NCBI GenBank assembly: GCA_002427885.1 | Contig: DIZI01000031.1 | Coordinates: 137,248 to 201,247, forward strand | Direction: 5' to 3' | DNA length: 64,000 bases | Source: Paludibacter sp. UBA6032 | GTDB taxonomy: Bacteria; Bacteroidota; Bacteroidia; Bacteroidales; Paludibacteraceae | Shown here: in pieces, positions 50,857 through 60,220 of the stretch | Layout: every line of letters starts with the position of its first letter | Position numbering within the stretch: the stretch's first letter is position 1 | Notes under the pieces: generated by a model | Told to the model about the DNA's origin: nothing | The model's input: only the letters and a program-made list of their open reading frames with translations | Database searches by the model: none | Translations under genes and position numbers: made by a program

Positions 50857-53508
50857 TTAATCATTAACAATAAATTTATCTCCGGCTACTTTTACCTCAA
50901 ACTGAACTCCATTTTTATCAGCAATTGATTTCGCATCAGGTTGTTTTCCACCTATCGAAATCAGTACTTTCCCAGGCTCAACTACAGCAAGATTATTCTC
51001 GTCACGGGCTGCAAACTGCTCCGGTAGCAAAGTAAATTCAACCGTTTGAGTTTCTCCAACTTTTAAATGAATACGTTTAAAACCCTGCAAATCACGAATC
51101 GGTTTTTTTAATTTACTGTCGGGTAAAGAAACATACAATTGAACCACTTCATCTCCCTCGTATTTGCCGGTATTTGTTACATTCACTGAAATGTTGATTT
51201 TTTCACCTGCCGGAATTTCTGTCGGGAAATTCTTTATTTCATACTTAAAAGTACTGTAACTTAATCCATAACCGAATTCATACAAGGGTTTCCCGTCGAA
51301 ATAACGATATGTTTTCCCTTTCATATCATATTCATCAAAAGCAGGTATCTGATCAATGCTTTTGTAAAATGTTAAGGGTAAACGTCCGGACGGATTATAA
51401 TCGCCAAAAATCACATCGGCAATGGCTGTTCCACCAGCTTGTCCGGGATACCAGGCTTCTAAAATAGCCGGGATATTTTCAGCTTCCCAATTAAATGCTA
51501 AAGCACTACCATTCAACAACACAAGTATTGTTGGTTTCCCGAGTTTTTGAATTTCACGAATTAAATCCGTCTGACTCTCGGGAAGTTTAATATCCATACG
51601 ATCGCCACCGTCAAACCCCGGAACTTTTACTTTCATTTCTTCCCCTTCGAGCATTGGACTGAGCCCCATACAAAGCACAACTAAATCCGATTTTTGTGCC
51701 AGTTTGATAGCTTCTTCCTTAAGATTTGGATTAGGAATATCCCAAATCAAACGGGCAGTAGCATATTCAGAATTATTTTGAGGATAATCAAACTGAATAT
51801 TGTATTTTTTTCCTGCTTCGAGGTTGATAAATTCATACTCTTTCCGTGGGCTATGATCACTCGGACGACCATGGATAAATAATTTTCCATCAATAAAAAT
51901 ATCAAAGCCATTGAATGCTTCAGCACCTATGGCATATTTTCCTGTTACCGGTGGTACAAGAAAAGCTTTCCAACGCACCGAGAATGAGTCAGGTTGCATA
52001 TCTTTGAAAGGAGCTTTTGTCCACCAAACAAAATCAATGTTTTTATCAGTCCGGCTATGCTGAACTTTTCCTTTGCAATTAAATTGAGAAAAATATTCTC
52101 CAGTCACTCCTTTTTGTTTCAGGGACTCCGAAGTGTAAAAATAATCCGGTGAAATTGCAGTTAAACATGGTAGTTCATTTGCCAACCGACAACCCTGAGC
52201 ATATTTCACATCCGCTTTTGGCAGTTTTTCAATAATTCCTTTCAAAGGCGTAATTTCATCGGAAGGATATCCATTGTAATTTCCCAACAAAATTTCGGGA
52301 TTATCAGCATTTGGTCCGATAACTGCTACATGTTTAATATTTTTTGAAAATGGAAGAATATTGTTTTTGTTTTCGAGTAAAACTATTGATTTTCTGGCTG
52401 ATTCGAGTGCAAGTGATTTATGTTCCTTAGAATCGAGTACTGAAAGTGGAATTTGTGAATATTTCACCATTTCAAGCGGATCGAATTGTCCAAGTTTCAT
52501 TCGTGCCATTATTAACCGTTTGACGGAAACATTGATTTCATCTTCAGTCAAAAGTCCCTGTTTAACTGCATTCAACAAATGTTTTGCATATACACTTCCA
52601 CAATTTAAGTCGGTTCCGGCTTTTACGGCCATAGCTGAGGCTTCCTCCGGAGTTGCTACAATATGATGTGCTTTTTGTTCATAAAAATCCTGAATGGCTC
52701 CACAATCCGACACAATATAACCCTTAAAATTCCACTGGTTGCGAAGTATATTTTCTAAAAATTTACTGCCGCAACAAGGTGCTCCTTTCAGACTTTGGTA
52801 GGCACACATCACCGAATAAGCTCCACCTTCCTCAATAGTACGCTTAAAGTGAGGTAAATAAGTTTCAGCCAAATCGTAATCGCTGGGCCAAACATCGAAA
52901 GAATGACGGGTAGATTCCGGTCCGCTGTGCACGGCAAAATGCTTTACAGTAGAAACTAATTTCAAGTACCGTGGGTCATCTCCCTGTAAACCTTTGACAA
53001 ATGGGATAGCCATTTCTGCGGTCAGGTAAGGATCTTCACCATAAGTTTCCATTCCTCTACCCCAACGCGGATCACGAAAAATATTGATATTGGGGGTCCA
53101 AAATGTCAGTCCTTTGTAAATTCCATTTTTCCCCTGTCTCTGATAATCATTATATTTAGCCCGTGCTTCATCGGAAATAGCATTTGCAATAGCAAACATT
53201 TGATCTTTGTCCCACATGGCAGCCATTCCAATAGGTTCAGGGAAAACAGTAGCAAGTCCTGAACGTGCATCGCCGTGCAAGCATTCGTTCCACCAATTGT
53301 AAGCCGGAATTTCCATGCGGTCGATGGAAGGTGAGTCAAAGCGCATCATTTGTGTTTTTTCTTCCAGAGTCAATCTGGAAACTAAATCATTCGTTCTTTC
53401 TTCAAAGGTTAAGGCAGTATTATGCCAGGGTTCAATTGCTTTAATTGAAAATACGATAAAAGTCAATGCTAATGCAACAACTAAGCGAATGGGATTTGAT
53501 AGTTTCAT
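50857..53508 (-). CDS. GH3 beta-xylosidase/beta-glucosidase with PA14 domain
   Basis: The 883-residue protein starts at ATG 53508 with the signal KLSNPIRLVVALALTFIVFSIKA. The GH3 N-domain has NWWNECLHGDARSG, VSTVKHFAVHSG, and the nucleophile Asp in GYIVSDCGAIQDFY. The C-domain has VAVIGPNADNPEILLGNYNG. A PA14 insert (~residues 470-590; VTGEYFSQFNCKGK, YAIGAEAFNGFDIFIDGKL) and a C-terminal fibronectin III-like domain follow. This layout is common among Bacteroidota xylan beta-xylosidases. A TAACTTTG -7 element lies at 53559-53552, so an internal promoter is possible. Confidence 0.93.
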   Translation of the reverse strand: MKLSNPIRLVVALALTFIVFSIKAIEPWHNTALTFEERTNDLVSRLTLEEKTQMMRFDSPSIDRMEIPAYNWWNECLHGDARSGLATVFPEPIGMAAMWDKDQMFAIANAISDEARAKYNDYQRQGKNGIYKGLTFWTPNINIFRDPRWGRGMETYGEDPYLTAEMAIPFVKGLQGDDPRYLKLVSTVKHFAVHSGPESTRHSFDVWPSDYDLAETYLPHFKRTIEEGGAYSVMCAYQSLKGAPCCGSKFLENILRNQWNFKGYIVSDCGAIQDFYEQKAHHIVATPEEASAMAVKAGTDLNCGSVYAKHLLNAVKQGLLTEDEINVSVKRLIMARMKLGQFDPLEMVKYSQIPLSVLDSKEHKSLALESARKSIVLLENKNNILPFSKNIKHVAVIGPNADNPEILLGNYNGYPSDEITPLKGIIEKLPKADVKYAQGCRLANELPCLTAISPDYFYTSESLKQKGVTGEYFSQFNCKGKVQHSRTDKNIDFVWWTKAPFKDMQPDSFSVRWKAFLVPPVTGKYAIGAEAFNGFDIFIDGKLFIHGRPSDHSPRKEYEFINLEAGKKYNIQFDYPQNNSEYATARLIWDIPNPNLKEEAIKLAQKSDLVVLCMGLSPMLEGEEMKVKVPGFDGGDRMDIKLPESQTDLIREIQKLGKPTILVLLNGSALAFNWEAENIPAILEAWYPGQAGGTAIADVIFGDYNPSGRLPLTFYKSIDQIPAFDEYDMKGKTYRYFDGKPLYEFGYGLSYSTFKYEIKNFPTEIPAGEKINISVNVTNTGKYEGDEVVQLYVSLPDSKLKKPIRDLQGFKRIHLKVGETQTVEFTLLPEQFAARDENNLAVVEPGKVLISIGGKQPDAKSIADKNGVQFEVKVAGDKFIVND

Positions 53509-53712
53509 ATTAGTAAAATTTAAGGGCAATTAGTTAATATATATTAGGTCACAAAGTTATGTTTTTAGCTACACACACTTGCATATAATTTGTCATTCAT
53601 GATAATACTTTTGATTTTAATTAATAAAAGAAGTTATGAATATTTTTTTACATAATTGATTATTTCAACCAATAATTATTATTCAAAACATTCATTCAGG
53701 TCTATTAATCAA
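53509..53712. promoter_or_regulatory. Gap upstream of GH3 with candidate -7 element
   Basis: The 204-base gap between the GH3 start and the esterase stop is AT-rich. TAACTTTG on the - strand (53559-53552) fits TAnnTTTG, 43 bases before the GH3 ATG, without a clear -33 element. No coding remnant was found. Confidence 0.35.
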
Positions 53713-54831
53713 TTATTTAAAAAGAAGTGGAGCAAGTTCAAGGAGACTACGACGCCAGGTAAGAAACTCGTGAGCGGTATTTTCCGATACATATGAAACT
53801 GCATTAAATCCCACATTATTTAGTTCTATAACGGCATTTTTTACACGGTCGGGATTTTCACGACTACCGCAACTGATAAATACCAACTTCACTTTCGATT
53901 TATCTTTTATCTCTTCAGGTTTATAAGTACCACCGCTTAGTAAAGCATAATACGAGAAAACATCGGGACGATTTAAGGTAATCAAGTGAGTTTCCATCCC
54001 TCCCATCGAAAGGCCTGCCATAGCACGGTGAGGCTGATCAGCAATGGTACGAAAGTTAGCATCGACATAAGGGATTAATTCATCAACAAGTACTGTTTGA
54101 AACGGGAGAATATCGAAATTTCTAAGACCTCCAATTTTGGTGTCATTGGTCATTCCGTATGTCATCACAATAATAAAAGGTTTAATCTTTCCTTCGGCAA
54201 TCATGTTGTCCATGATAAGATTTGCATGTCCCTGGTTACTCCAGGCAGTTTCATCTTCACCCCAACCGTGTTGCAGATAAAGAACCGGATAACGTTCTTT
54301 TACAGCTTTGTCGTATCTGGGAGGAGTATATACAAATGCCCTACGTGAGGTATTTGTGCTTTTTGAGGGGAAAAGAATCTGTTGTATATTACCATGTGGT
54401 ACATCTTTAAGGGCGTAAAAATCCATATCGTGAGCAGGAATTTCTATACCACTTTCCCAACGGGTTGAACCGTAAAAATTCAATGTACCGGGATCGTTGA
54501 ATACGCCACCATCAACCCTCAGGTGGTAATAATGGAATCCTTCGTCCATAGAACCTTCAGTAGTTCCCATCCATGTACCATCTTCCATTTTTGAAAGAAT
54601 AGTGCCACCTTTTCCACCTAATCCAAGACTTACACTGACACTTTGTGCCTGTGGAGCTAGAACACGAAATCGCACATATCCTTGTGAATTTACTTGCGGG
54701 TATATCTGTCCCGGCTGATTTAATGTCGAAGGTTTAAAATCTTCAGCAATTGCAGGCTGATTAGCCTGAGCTAAACAAACTTGACTCACAAAAAGAGTCA
54801 TAAATAAAATAGCTAAATACGTTTTTTTCAT
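53713..54831 (-). CDS. CE1-like (feruloyl/acetyl xylan) esterase
   Basis: The 372-residue protein has a signal peptide (KKTYLAILFMTLFVSQVCLA) and an N-terminal E-set/CBM48-like domain (~45-140; GYVRFRVLAPQAQSVSVSLG). The alpha/beta-hydrolase domain has the catalytic Ser275 in AGLSMGGMETH and His354 in ENTAHEFLTWRRSL. Two-domain proteins of this layout in Bacteroidota include feruloyl esterases of the Fae1A type. It would free ferulate, a methoxylated aromatic acid, from arabinoxylan side chains, or acetate. Confidence 0.9.
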   Translation of the reverse strand: MKKTYLAILFMTLFVSQVCLAQANQPAIAEDFKPSTLNQPGQIYPQVNSQGYVRFRVLAPQAQSVSVSLGLGGKGGTILSKMEDGTWMGTTEGSMDEGFHYYHLRVDGGVFNDPGTLNFYGSTRWESGIEIPAHDMDFYALKDVPHGNIQQILFPSKSTNTSRRAFVYTPPRYDKAVKERYPVLYLQHGWGEDETAWSNQGHANLIMDNMIAEGKIKPFIIVMTYGMTNDTKIGGLRNFDILPFQTVLVDELIPYVDANFRTIADQPHRAMAGLSMGGMETHLITLNRPDVFSYYALLSGGTYKPEEIKDKSKVKLVFISCGSRENPDRVKNAVIELNNVGFNAVSYVSENTAHEFLTWRRSLLELAPLLFK

Positions 54832-54866
54832 TTTAGATTTTCTTTAAAAATTATTTGTATCAGTTT

Positions 54867-54980
54867 TTATAGCAACTTTTTGGTAGCTTTAAGTTCCTTC
54901 ATAGCGTCAATATAATCTTTTCTGAAACCGTTTTCATCAGCAAGCGACGATTTGGGATCGAAAAAGTACCATAAAGTGTA
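54867..54980 (-). pseudogene. Coding remnant between two xylan genes
   Basis: A 37-residue frame, closed by stops at both ends and without a start codon, reads YTLWYFFDPKSSLADENGFR followed by KDYIDAMKELKATKKLL. The composition and clean protein-like sequence suggest the tail end of a lost enzyme gene. I cannot name the family. Confidence 0.45.
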
Positions 54981-55041
54981 TTAAAACATATTGAATCAGA
55001 TAATCCTAATTTTATTTGATTATTAGATCATTGTACGAATA

Positions 55042-56160
55042 TTAATATTCCACTATCTGTTTTGTCCATGTTGGACCTTGAATATTAAACATTCCATCTT
55101 TGTATGTCACAGGTTCAATCCCCATTTGCGGAGTCAATTCCCATGATTTAAAAGTCTGACTATAGGGGTACGGGCGTTTTTTATACATTATATAATGGCA
55201 CGAACTCCACAGTTTACCATCGGGACCTTCGAATAGGGAATTATGCCCGGTTTCAGAATAAGGATCTTCCGAATCTTGAAATTTCAAATTACTATATCCA
55301 CCTTCGATAGCCAATTCAGGCCGATATCCTTTTTTTCTTGTACCAAATATTGGTTCATGCGAAGCTAATTCCCAGGGACCGAGCGGTGACTTTGATTTTA
55401 AAAGACCCACTTCGTAACCTCTAGTCCAGGTTGAAAAGAACATAAAATAAGTTCCATCTCTCTTGATCACAAATGGCCCTTCAATACCTCCTACCATCCA
55501 TTCCGGATATCCGGGTTCTCTTTTATCCAGAAATTTCTGTATGGGTGTTGTGAGTTTGCCTGTTTTCAAATCTATTTTTGCCTGAAACAGTCCGTTACCA
55601 CTGCAATAAAAATAAACCTGACCGTCATCATCTTCAAACAGTGTGGCATCGTTGTTGTATTGCGGAGTAAGTGGCCCATTTACAAGTTTATATGGTCCTG
55701 TTACATTATCAGCAGAGAATAACCAGACACTGTGCGTCTTCATCCCTTTTGGATCTTCGGCTGTTACTTTTCCACTATTTACTGTTAACCAATACTTTCC
55801 TTGTATAAAATGAATTTCAGGTGCCCAAAATCGTCCATCATATGGACAATCAGCAGGTAATTTACTTGCATCAATCAACCATGAGTGCATATTCCAATGA
55901 ATCATGTCGTCTGAAACAAGTAAACGTACTCCAGGATTATGACCTTCCCAAACAGGATTGGATGTTCCTGTACAATACCATTTTTCCCCCACTTTTATGA
56001 TACAATGGTCGCGCATCGAAATAGCAGTATCGCGGGTAATGGGATTGGTATATTTGAATACTTTTTGCATCGTCTTGCTATTAACATTACTTCCGGTTGA
56101 CTGAGCATAACAACTTGTATATGCCACTATCAAAACTATTATCAGTTTGAAAATCTTCAT
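55042..56160 (-). CDS. GH43 family glycoside hydrolase
   Basis: The 372-residue five-bladed propeller has the signal KIFKLIIVLIVAYTSCYAQ. The catalytic base is probably the Asp of SMRDHCIIKVGEKWYCTGT. RFWAPEIHFIQGKYWL is the second blade, the pKa-modulating Asp lies near YNNDATLFEDDDGQ, and the acid Glu is in MVGGIEGPFVIKRDGTYFMFF. Likely activity is alpha-L-arabinofuranosidase or beta-xylosidase; the subfamily cannot be set. It starts ~140 bases after the alpha/beta hydrolase gene. Confidence 0.9.
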   Translation of the reverse strand: MKIFKLIIVLIVAYTSCYAQSTGSNVNSKTMQKVFKYTNPITRDTAISMRDHCIIKVGEKWYCTGTSNPVWEGHNPGVRLLVSDDMIHWNMHSWLIDASKLPADCPYDGRFWAPEIHFIQGKYWLTVNSGKVTAEDPKGMKTHSVWLFSADNVTGPYKLVNGPLTPQYNNDATLFEDDDGQVYFYCSGNGLFQAKIDLKTGKLTTPIQKFLDKREPGYPEWMVGGIEGPFVIKRDGTYFMFFSTWTRGYEVGLLKSKSPLGPWELASHEPIFGTRKKGYRPELAIEGGYSNLKFQDSEDPYSETGHNSLFEGPDGKLWSSCHYIMYKKRPYPYSQTFKSWELTPQMGIEPVTYKDGMFNIQGPTWTKQIVEY

Positions 56161-56188
56161 TTTATTTTTTTTAGTAAAGTTGATATTA

Positions 56189-56278
56189 TCAATTTCTGCT
56201 ATACGGACTTTCCGAAATTTTCAAGTATGTCGATTCATAACCTCCGTCATCAATCACAATTTTGTAAATAATCGGAAA
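56189..56278 (-). pseudogene. Short coding remnant resembling the adjacent esterase's N-terminus
   Basis: A 29-residue stop-to-stop frame reads FPIIYKIVIDDGGYESTYLK and ends in a TGA. It resembles the start of the mature upstream alpha/beta hydrolase (AIVRIIEDGGTGSYSAIMYT). It may be what is left of a duplicated esterase gene. The match is short and uncertain. Confidence 0.3.
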
Positions 56279-56302
56279 TTAAATATTTAAAAAAAACCAT
56301 CT

Positions 56303-57196
56303 TCAGGGAATTCGTTTTTTGTCAACCTTCCATATCGGATTTTTTGACAATCCACAAGGATTACCTGTAAACATTTTTCCTGATTCAACATCTCCTTTTA
56401 ACTGCCATTTGAACCATGCTGTTGCCACTTTGGCGAATTCACCACCATGAGGCTGTCCGTAAGTTCCACCATGACCTACATCCATATTAGCCACAAAAAC
56501 AGGCACATGGTTAATTTTACTGAAGTCATCCATACCATTTCCATAGGCAATATCCTTTTCGCCACCAAGAATATATAATGTCGGTGTATGCAGTTTTTGG
56601 AGATATTCCTTGGTGAGATTAGGCATTCCAGGGAATCCGTTACTGGGGTTACCCAGTATTCCACTATTACAAATAACTGCGGTTGTAACACGTGGATCAG
56701 GAGCGGTTTCAATTGTTTGCAAACCACCGCATGACATACCACTTACAGCAATTTTCGAAATATCGAGTTTGTTATAAAACGGACTGTTTTTGTTGCTATT
56801 TTGAGCAATTGCCCAGTTGATAGCATCAGTCATTTGTGAAGAAGTAGATTTACCTCCACCTCGTTCGTCTTCCTTTGGCATAGGGCCAATTGCGATTACC
56901 AAAAAACCATACGAAGCCACTTCCGATAAGAAATTTACATGCTCCCTTGGCGAATTGGCACAAGCCCCGTTACCCCAGGCAATAACCGGTAATTTATTTT
57001 GTTTGCCAAATGTGCTTAGGTCTTTCGGTCGGAAGATGGTGTGGGTAGGCAAACTATTGTTGGTGTACATAATAGCACTGTAAGAGCCAGTTCCGCCATC
57101 CTCAATGATTCTTACAATTGCAGGTTGCTGCGCATACATTGCATTGCTATAAATAACTGCTGATAAAATCAGCATTTTAAAATGATTTTTTCTCAT
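56303..57196 (-). CDS. Secreted alpha/beta hydrolase (chlorogenic-esterase/PETase-like)
   Basis: The 297-residue protein has a signal peptide ending at MYAQ. The nucleophile Ser lies in the elbow AVSGMSCGGLQTIE. VIAWGNGACANSPREHVNFLSEVASYG is the oxyanion strand region, YILGGEKDIAYGNG holds the acid, and VGHGGTYGQPHGG the His. The family includes esterases of plant phenolic esters in gut and soil Bacteroidota. In this locus it would cleave ferulate or coumarate esters. It lies 21 bases after the GH43-CBM gene. Confidence 0.85.
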   Translation of the reverse strand: MRKNHFKMLILSAVIYSNAMYAQQPAIVRIIEDGGTGSYSAIMYTNNSLPTHTIFRPKDLSTFGKQNKLPVIAWGNGACANSPREHVNFLSEVASYGFLVIAIGPMPKEDERGGGKSTSSQMTDAINWAIAQNSNKNSPFYNKLDISKIAVSGMSCGGLQTIETAPDPRVTTAVICNSGILGNPSNGFPGMPNLTKEYLQKLHTPTLYILGGEKDIAYGNGMDDFSKINHVPVFVANMDVGHGGTYGQPHGGEFAKVATAWFKWQLKGDVESGKMFTGNPCGLSKNPIWKVDKKRIP

Positions 57197-57217
57197 GAGT
57201 ATTTTAATTTTGGATTA

Positions 57218-58564
57218 TTATTCAAATCTTATCCAATCAATTTCCAGAACATTATTTCCGGTATTTGTCAGAACCAAATTTTGAACACCAGATGTATTTG
57301 CCGACACTTTAATGCGTGCAGTTTTCCATTTGGCAGATGCAGAAATTTTTATTTTTCCCGCATTTTTAATATTCTGGCTAACAGTTATGTTTGTTCCCTT
57401 AGGAGACATATATTTAATTTCAACCCATTTTTGATTTCCGATACCAAAATCAATGCTATTGTACTGAATCCATGCATTTTTACCGCTCAATACGGTATTC
57501 CACCCATCAAAATAATTCAGCGTATCGTTGTAAACCACGTTGGTTCCGTTATCACTGATACGACTGTATCGGTCTATCTGAATTTTATCAGTTGCTTTTG
57601 TTAGTCCCACCCCACGTAAAGTAGGTTTCACTTTCTGGATAGTGCCGTCAGCATTGAAAAACAAACTGTCAATACAAACAGAGCGATTTTTATCAAATTT
57701 TGGAGACAAATCGTTTTGATGGTAAAACAAATACCATTGTCCTTTAAAATTTATTATCGACTGATGATTTGTCCAACAACCTGTAGGTGATTCGTCCATA
57801 ATGACTCCTGTAAATTTATAAGGTCCCATAGGATTATCCGACATGGCATATTCAAGCCTTTCGATCGTGTTTTCAACATGGGGATAAGTCATATAATAAA
57901 TTCCTTTGCGTTCAAACATAAACGGACCTTCTTTCAAACCTTTCGTTGGGAGGTCTTTAATTTCCTGCGGTTCAGAAGCCAGTTCAAGCATGTTATCTTT
58001 CAATTTTGCGATAGAAATTCGTCCCATTGCCCAAATAAGATAAGCCTGCCCATCCTTACCGATAAAAATATTTGGATCGATTCCGGCTACGCCTTTAATC
58101 GGATCATCTTGTGGAATGTAAGGTCCTTCAGGTTTATCGGCAATAGCTACACCGATACCGAAGCCTTTTCTGCCATTGGGATTGACCTGATTGTTATTGG
58201 CAGGAAAATAAAAATAATACTTTCCGTTTCGTTCGATACAGTCAGGAGCCCACATGCTGTACGAAATCGAGTCTACCCATTTTACTTTATTCTGACTAAC
58301 AATCACCCCGTGATCAGTCCAGTCTGTCAGATTATCGGATGAGAAAACATGATAATCAGGCATGCAAAACCAATCCTTACGAAGGCTTTTTCCTTCAGGT
58401 GTCTTTATATCGTGCGAAGGATAAAGATATACTTTTCCATTAAAAACCCGTGCTGTTGGATCGGCCGTAAACTGGTTTTGAATAATTGGGTTTTGTGCTT
58501 TGACATCGAGCAAAGACAATATAATTACAATACTAAATAAGAAATAATATTTACGATCTTTCAT
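57218..58564 (-). CDS. GH43 arabinofuranosidase-type enzyme with C-terminal CBM6-like domain
   Basis: The 448-residue protein has a signal peptide (YYFLFSIVIILSLLDVKA). The GH43 propeller has the base Asp in IIQNQFTADPTARVFNGKVYLY, the modulator in GVAGIDPNIFIGKDGQ, and the acid Glu in GLKEGPFMFERKGIYYMTY. Residues ~315-448 are a CBM6-like beta-sandwich (YFDGWNTVLSGKNAWIQYNS, WVEIKYMSPKG). This pairing is common in arabinoxylan arabinofuranohydrolases. It lies between the second GH43 gene and the alpha/beta hydrolase. Confidence 0.92.
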   Translation of the reverse strand: MKDRKYYFLFSIVIILSLLDVKAQNPIIQNQFTADPTARVFNGKVYLYPSHDIKTPEGKSLRKDWFCMPDYHVFSSDNLTDWTDHGVIVSQNKVKWVDSISYSMWAPDCIERNGKYYFYFPANNNQVNPNGRKGFGIGVAIADKPEGPYIPQDDPIKGVAGIDPNIFIGKDGQAYLIWAMGRISIAKLKDNMLELASEPQEIKDLPTKGLKEGPFMFERKGIYYMTYPHVENTIERLEYAMSDNPMGPYKFTGVIMDESPTGCWTNHQSIINFKGQWYLFYHQNDLSPKFDKNRSVCIDSLFFNADGTIQKVKPTLRGVGLTKATDKIQIDRYSRISDNGTNVVYNDTLNYFDGWNTVLSGKNAWIQYNSIDFGIGNQKWVEIKYMSPKGTNITVSQNIKNAGKIKISASAKWKTARIKVSANTSGVQNLVLTNTGNNVLEIDWIRFE

Positions 58565-58622
58565 TTGTATTAAATTTAGCTATTATATTTTATCAATCAG
58601 CTTATCAAGTTCTTGCTAAAAT

Positions 58623-60191
58623 TTAATTTTTGGTAATTTTATCTTCAATTCGGAAATAATCAAAATCAACAAAACCACCGGGAATTTTGGTTGAATAGTT
58701 AAATAAACCAAAGCGATAGCCCATAAAGTGTGACAATGAATATTCCATTTTAAGTTGAGAACCTATAGGCGTCCATGATTTACCATCGAGACTGTAGAAG
58801 AAAAACGCAATATCATTTTTATTTCTAAAATCACATTCAGCTTTCAGATAAATGGTTTTCTGAATCAATGGAACACTTTGAGCCTCAACAGGTCTGCGAT
58901 CTTCTCCATTCACCATTACAATTGATTTTACACCATCAACAAACTTAACCCCGACCTGTCCAAATTTCCTTTGCAAAAGTGAAAGCCCTGCAAAATCACC
59001 TTCTTTCATGTTTGTCACGTCAATAGATGTAATCCCTGAAGATACCGGTCCAAAAGTACGTTGAGTCAATGTATTTCTGGCCTGAACGTACATTGTATCA
59101 ATGCGTCCGGTCGTCAAGCGCAAATAACCCTTCCGCTGAGTAACGGACCATAGTTTGTTATCCGGGTTGTGATTCCATTGCCAAACCAACGGTAATGCAG
59201 GTTCGCCTTTTTTACGGTTGAACTCGTCCGAAGCAACAATGCCCGGTATTATACCCTTACTTGCTGGAAGATCTATTGATTCAGGAAGGTTCCCATTGTT
59301 GCCTATTACAGGCCAATTATCTTCCCATTTCATAGGAACGATAAAAGGAATTCGCCCTACTGATCCGTGATCCTGAAACAAATACACAAACCATTTTCCA
59401 TCCGGTGTATCTATCATTCCTCCCTGAGCAACGCCCTGATCCTGAAAAGCAATTTTGCCTCCCCAGGGTCCGGTAATCTTATCAGCCCTATGAATGAGAA
59501 CTGTACGCATCCCACCCCTAGGCCAACATATATTAAACAAATAGTATTTGCCATCATGTTTGAATAACTGTGATCCTTCTGCAGGAAGCATTATATTTTC
59601 GGCAGGTGCGCTTGCATTTTCAATAAGTACCTTTTCAGTTCCTTCTTTTACACCTGATAAATCTTCTTTCACTTCAAGAATATTGAGTTTCCCGGCACCG
59701 GTAATTAAATAAATACGTCCATCATCAAAAAATAAGGAATTATCGTGATATGAAGGTTTGAATGAATGTTCAACCCATGGACCTTTTTCAATGTCTTTTG
59801 TTGTAAAGATATACGTTCTGTTTGTTGTTTGTGAAAATGTTGAAACATAGAAGAGCCCTTTATGGAAACGGAGACTACTTGCCCATGATCCTTTTCCATA
59901 ATTGTTTTTACCGTTATTCAGGTTTAATTCATCCGTTTCACCCAGAGTATTATAGGCATAATTCACTATTTCCCAATTTATCAAATCTTTCGATTTCATA
60001 ATAGGAACACCCGGGTTCATGTGCATGGTGGTGCTACTCATATAATAAGTATCACCAACGCGAATCATTGACATATCCGGAACATCTGCATAAATAATTG
60101 GATTATGAGCCTTTTTTACCTGTGCAGATAGATTCGCAAAAATCAATGAGCTAACTAAAGCGATAAAGCCTAAAATTATTTTTCTTTTCAT
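58623..60191 (-). CDS. GH43 beta-xylosidase/arabinofuranosidase with C-terminal beta-sandwich
   Basis: The 522-residue protein starts at ATG 60191 with the signal KRKIILGFIALVSSLIFANLSA; the longer frame begins at a TTG. The propeller has YADVPDMSMIRVGDTYYMSS with the catalytic base, PSYHDNSLFFDDGRIYL, and the acid Glu in LPAEGSQLFKHDGKYYLF. The C-terminal ~190 residues (PLVWQWNHNPDNKLWSVTQR, FFFYSLDGKSWTPIGS) are the beta-sandwich of the GH43_12-type enzymes. It lies 29 bases after the GH67 stop, in the same operon. Confidence 0.92.
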   Translation of the reverse strand: MKRKIILGFIALVSSLIFANLSAQVKKAHNPIIYADVPDMSMIRVGDTYYMSSTTMHMNPGVPIMKSKDLINWEIVNYAYNTLGETDELNLNNGKNNYGKGSWASSLRFHKGLFYVSTFSQTTNRTYIFTTKDIEKGPWVEHSFKPSYHDNSLFFDDGRIYLITGAGKLNILEVKEDLSGVKEGTEKVLIENASAPAENIMLPAEGSQLFKHDGKYYLFNICWPRGGMRTVLIHRADKITGPWGGKIAFQDQGVAQGGMIDTPDGKWFVYLFQDHGSVGRIPFIVPMKWEDNWPVIGNNGNLPESIDLPASKGIIPGIVASDEFNRKKGEPALPLVWQWNHNPDNKLWSVTQRKGYLRLTTGRIDTMYVQARNTLTQRTFGPVSSGITSIDVTNMKEGDFAGLSLLQRKFGQVGVKFVDGVKSIVMVNGEDRRPVEAQSVPLIQKTIYLKAECDFRNKNDIAFFFYSLDGKSWTPIGSQLKMEYSLSHFMGYRFGLFNYSTKIPGGFVDFDYFRIEDKITKN

Positions 60192-60220
60192 TCTGATTAT
60201 TATTTTTCTATTCAATTAAC

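Noticed and set aside
57878..58342. 154-codon open frame on the + strand opposite the GH43-CBM gene
   Set aside because: Fully antisense to a gene with intact catalytic motifs, and its translation has no recognisable protein features.
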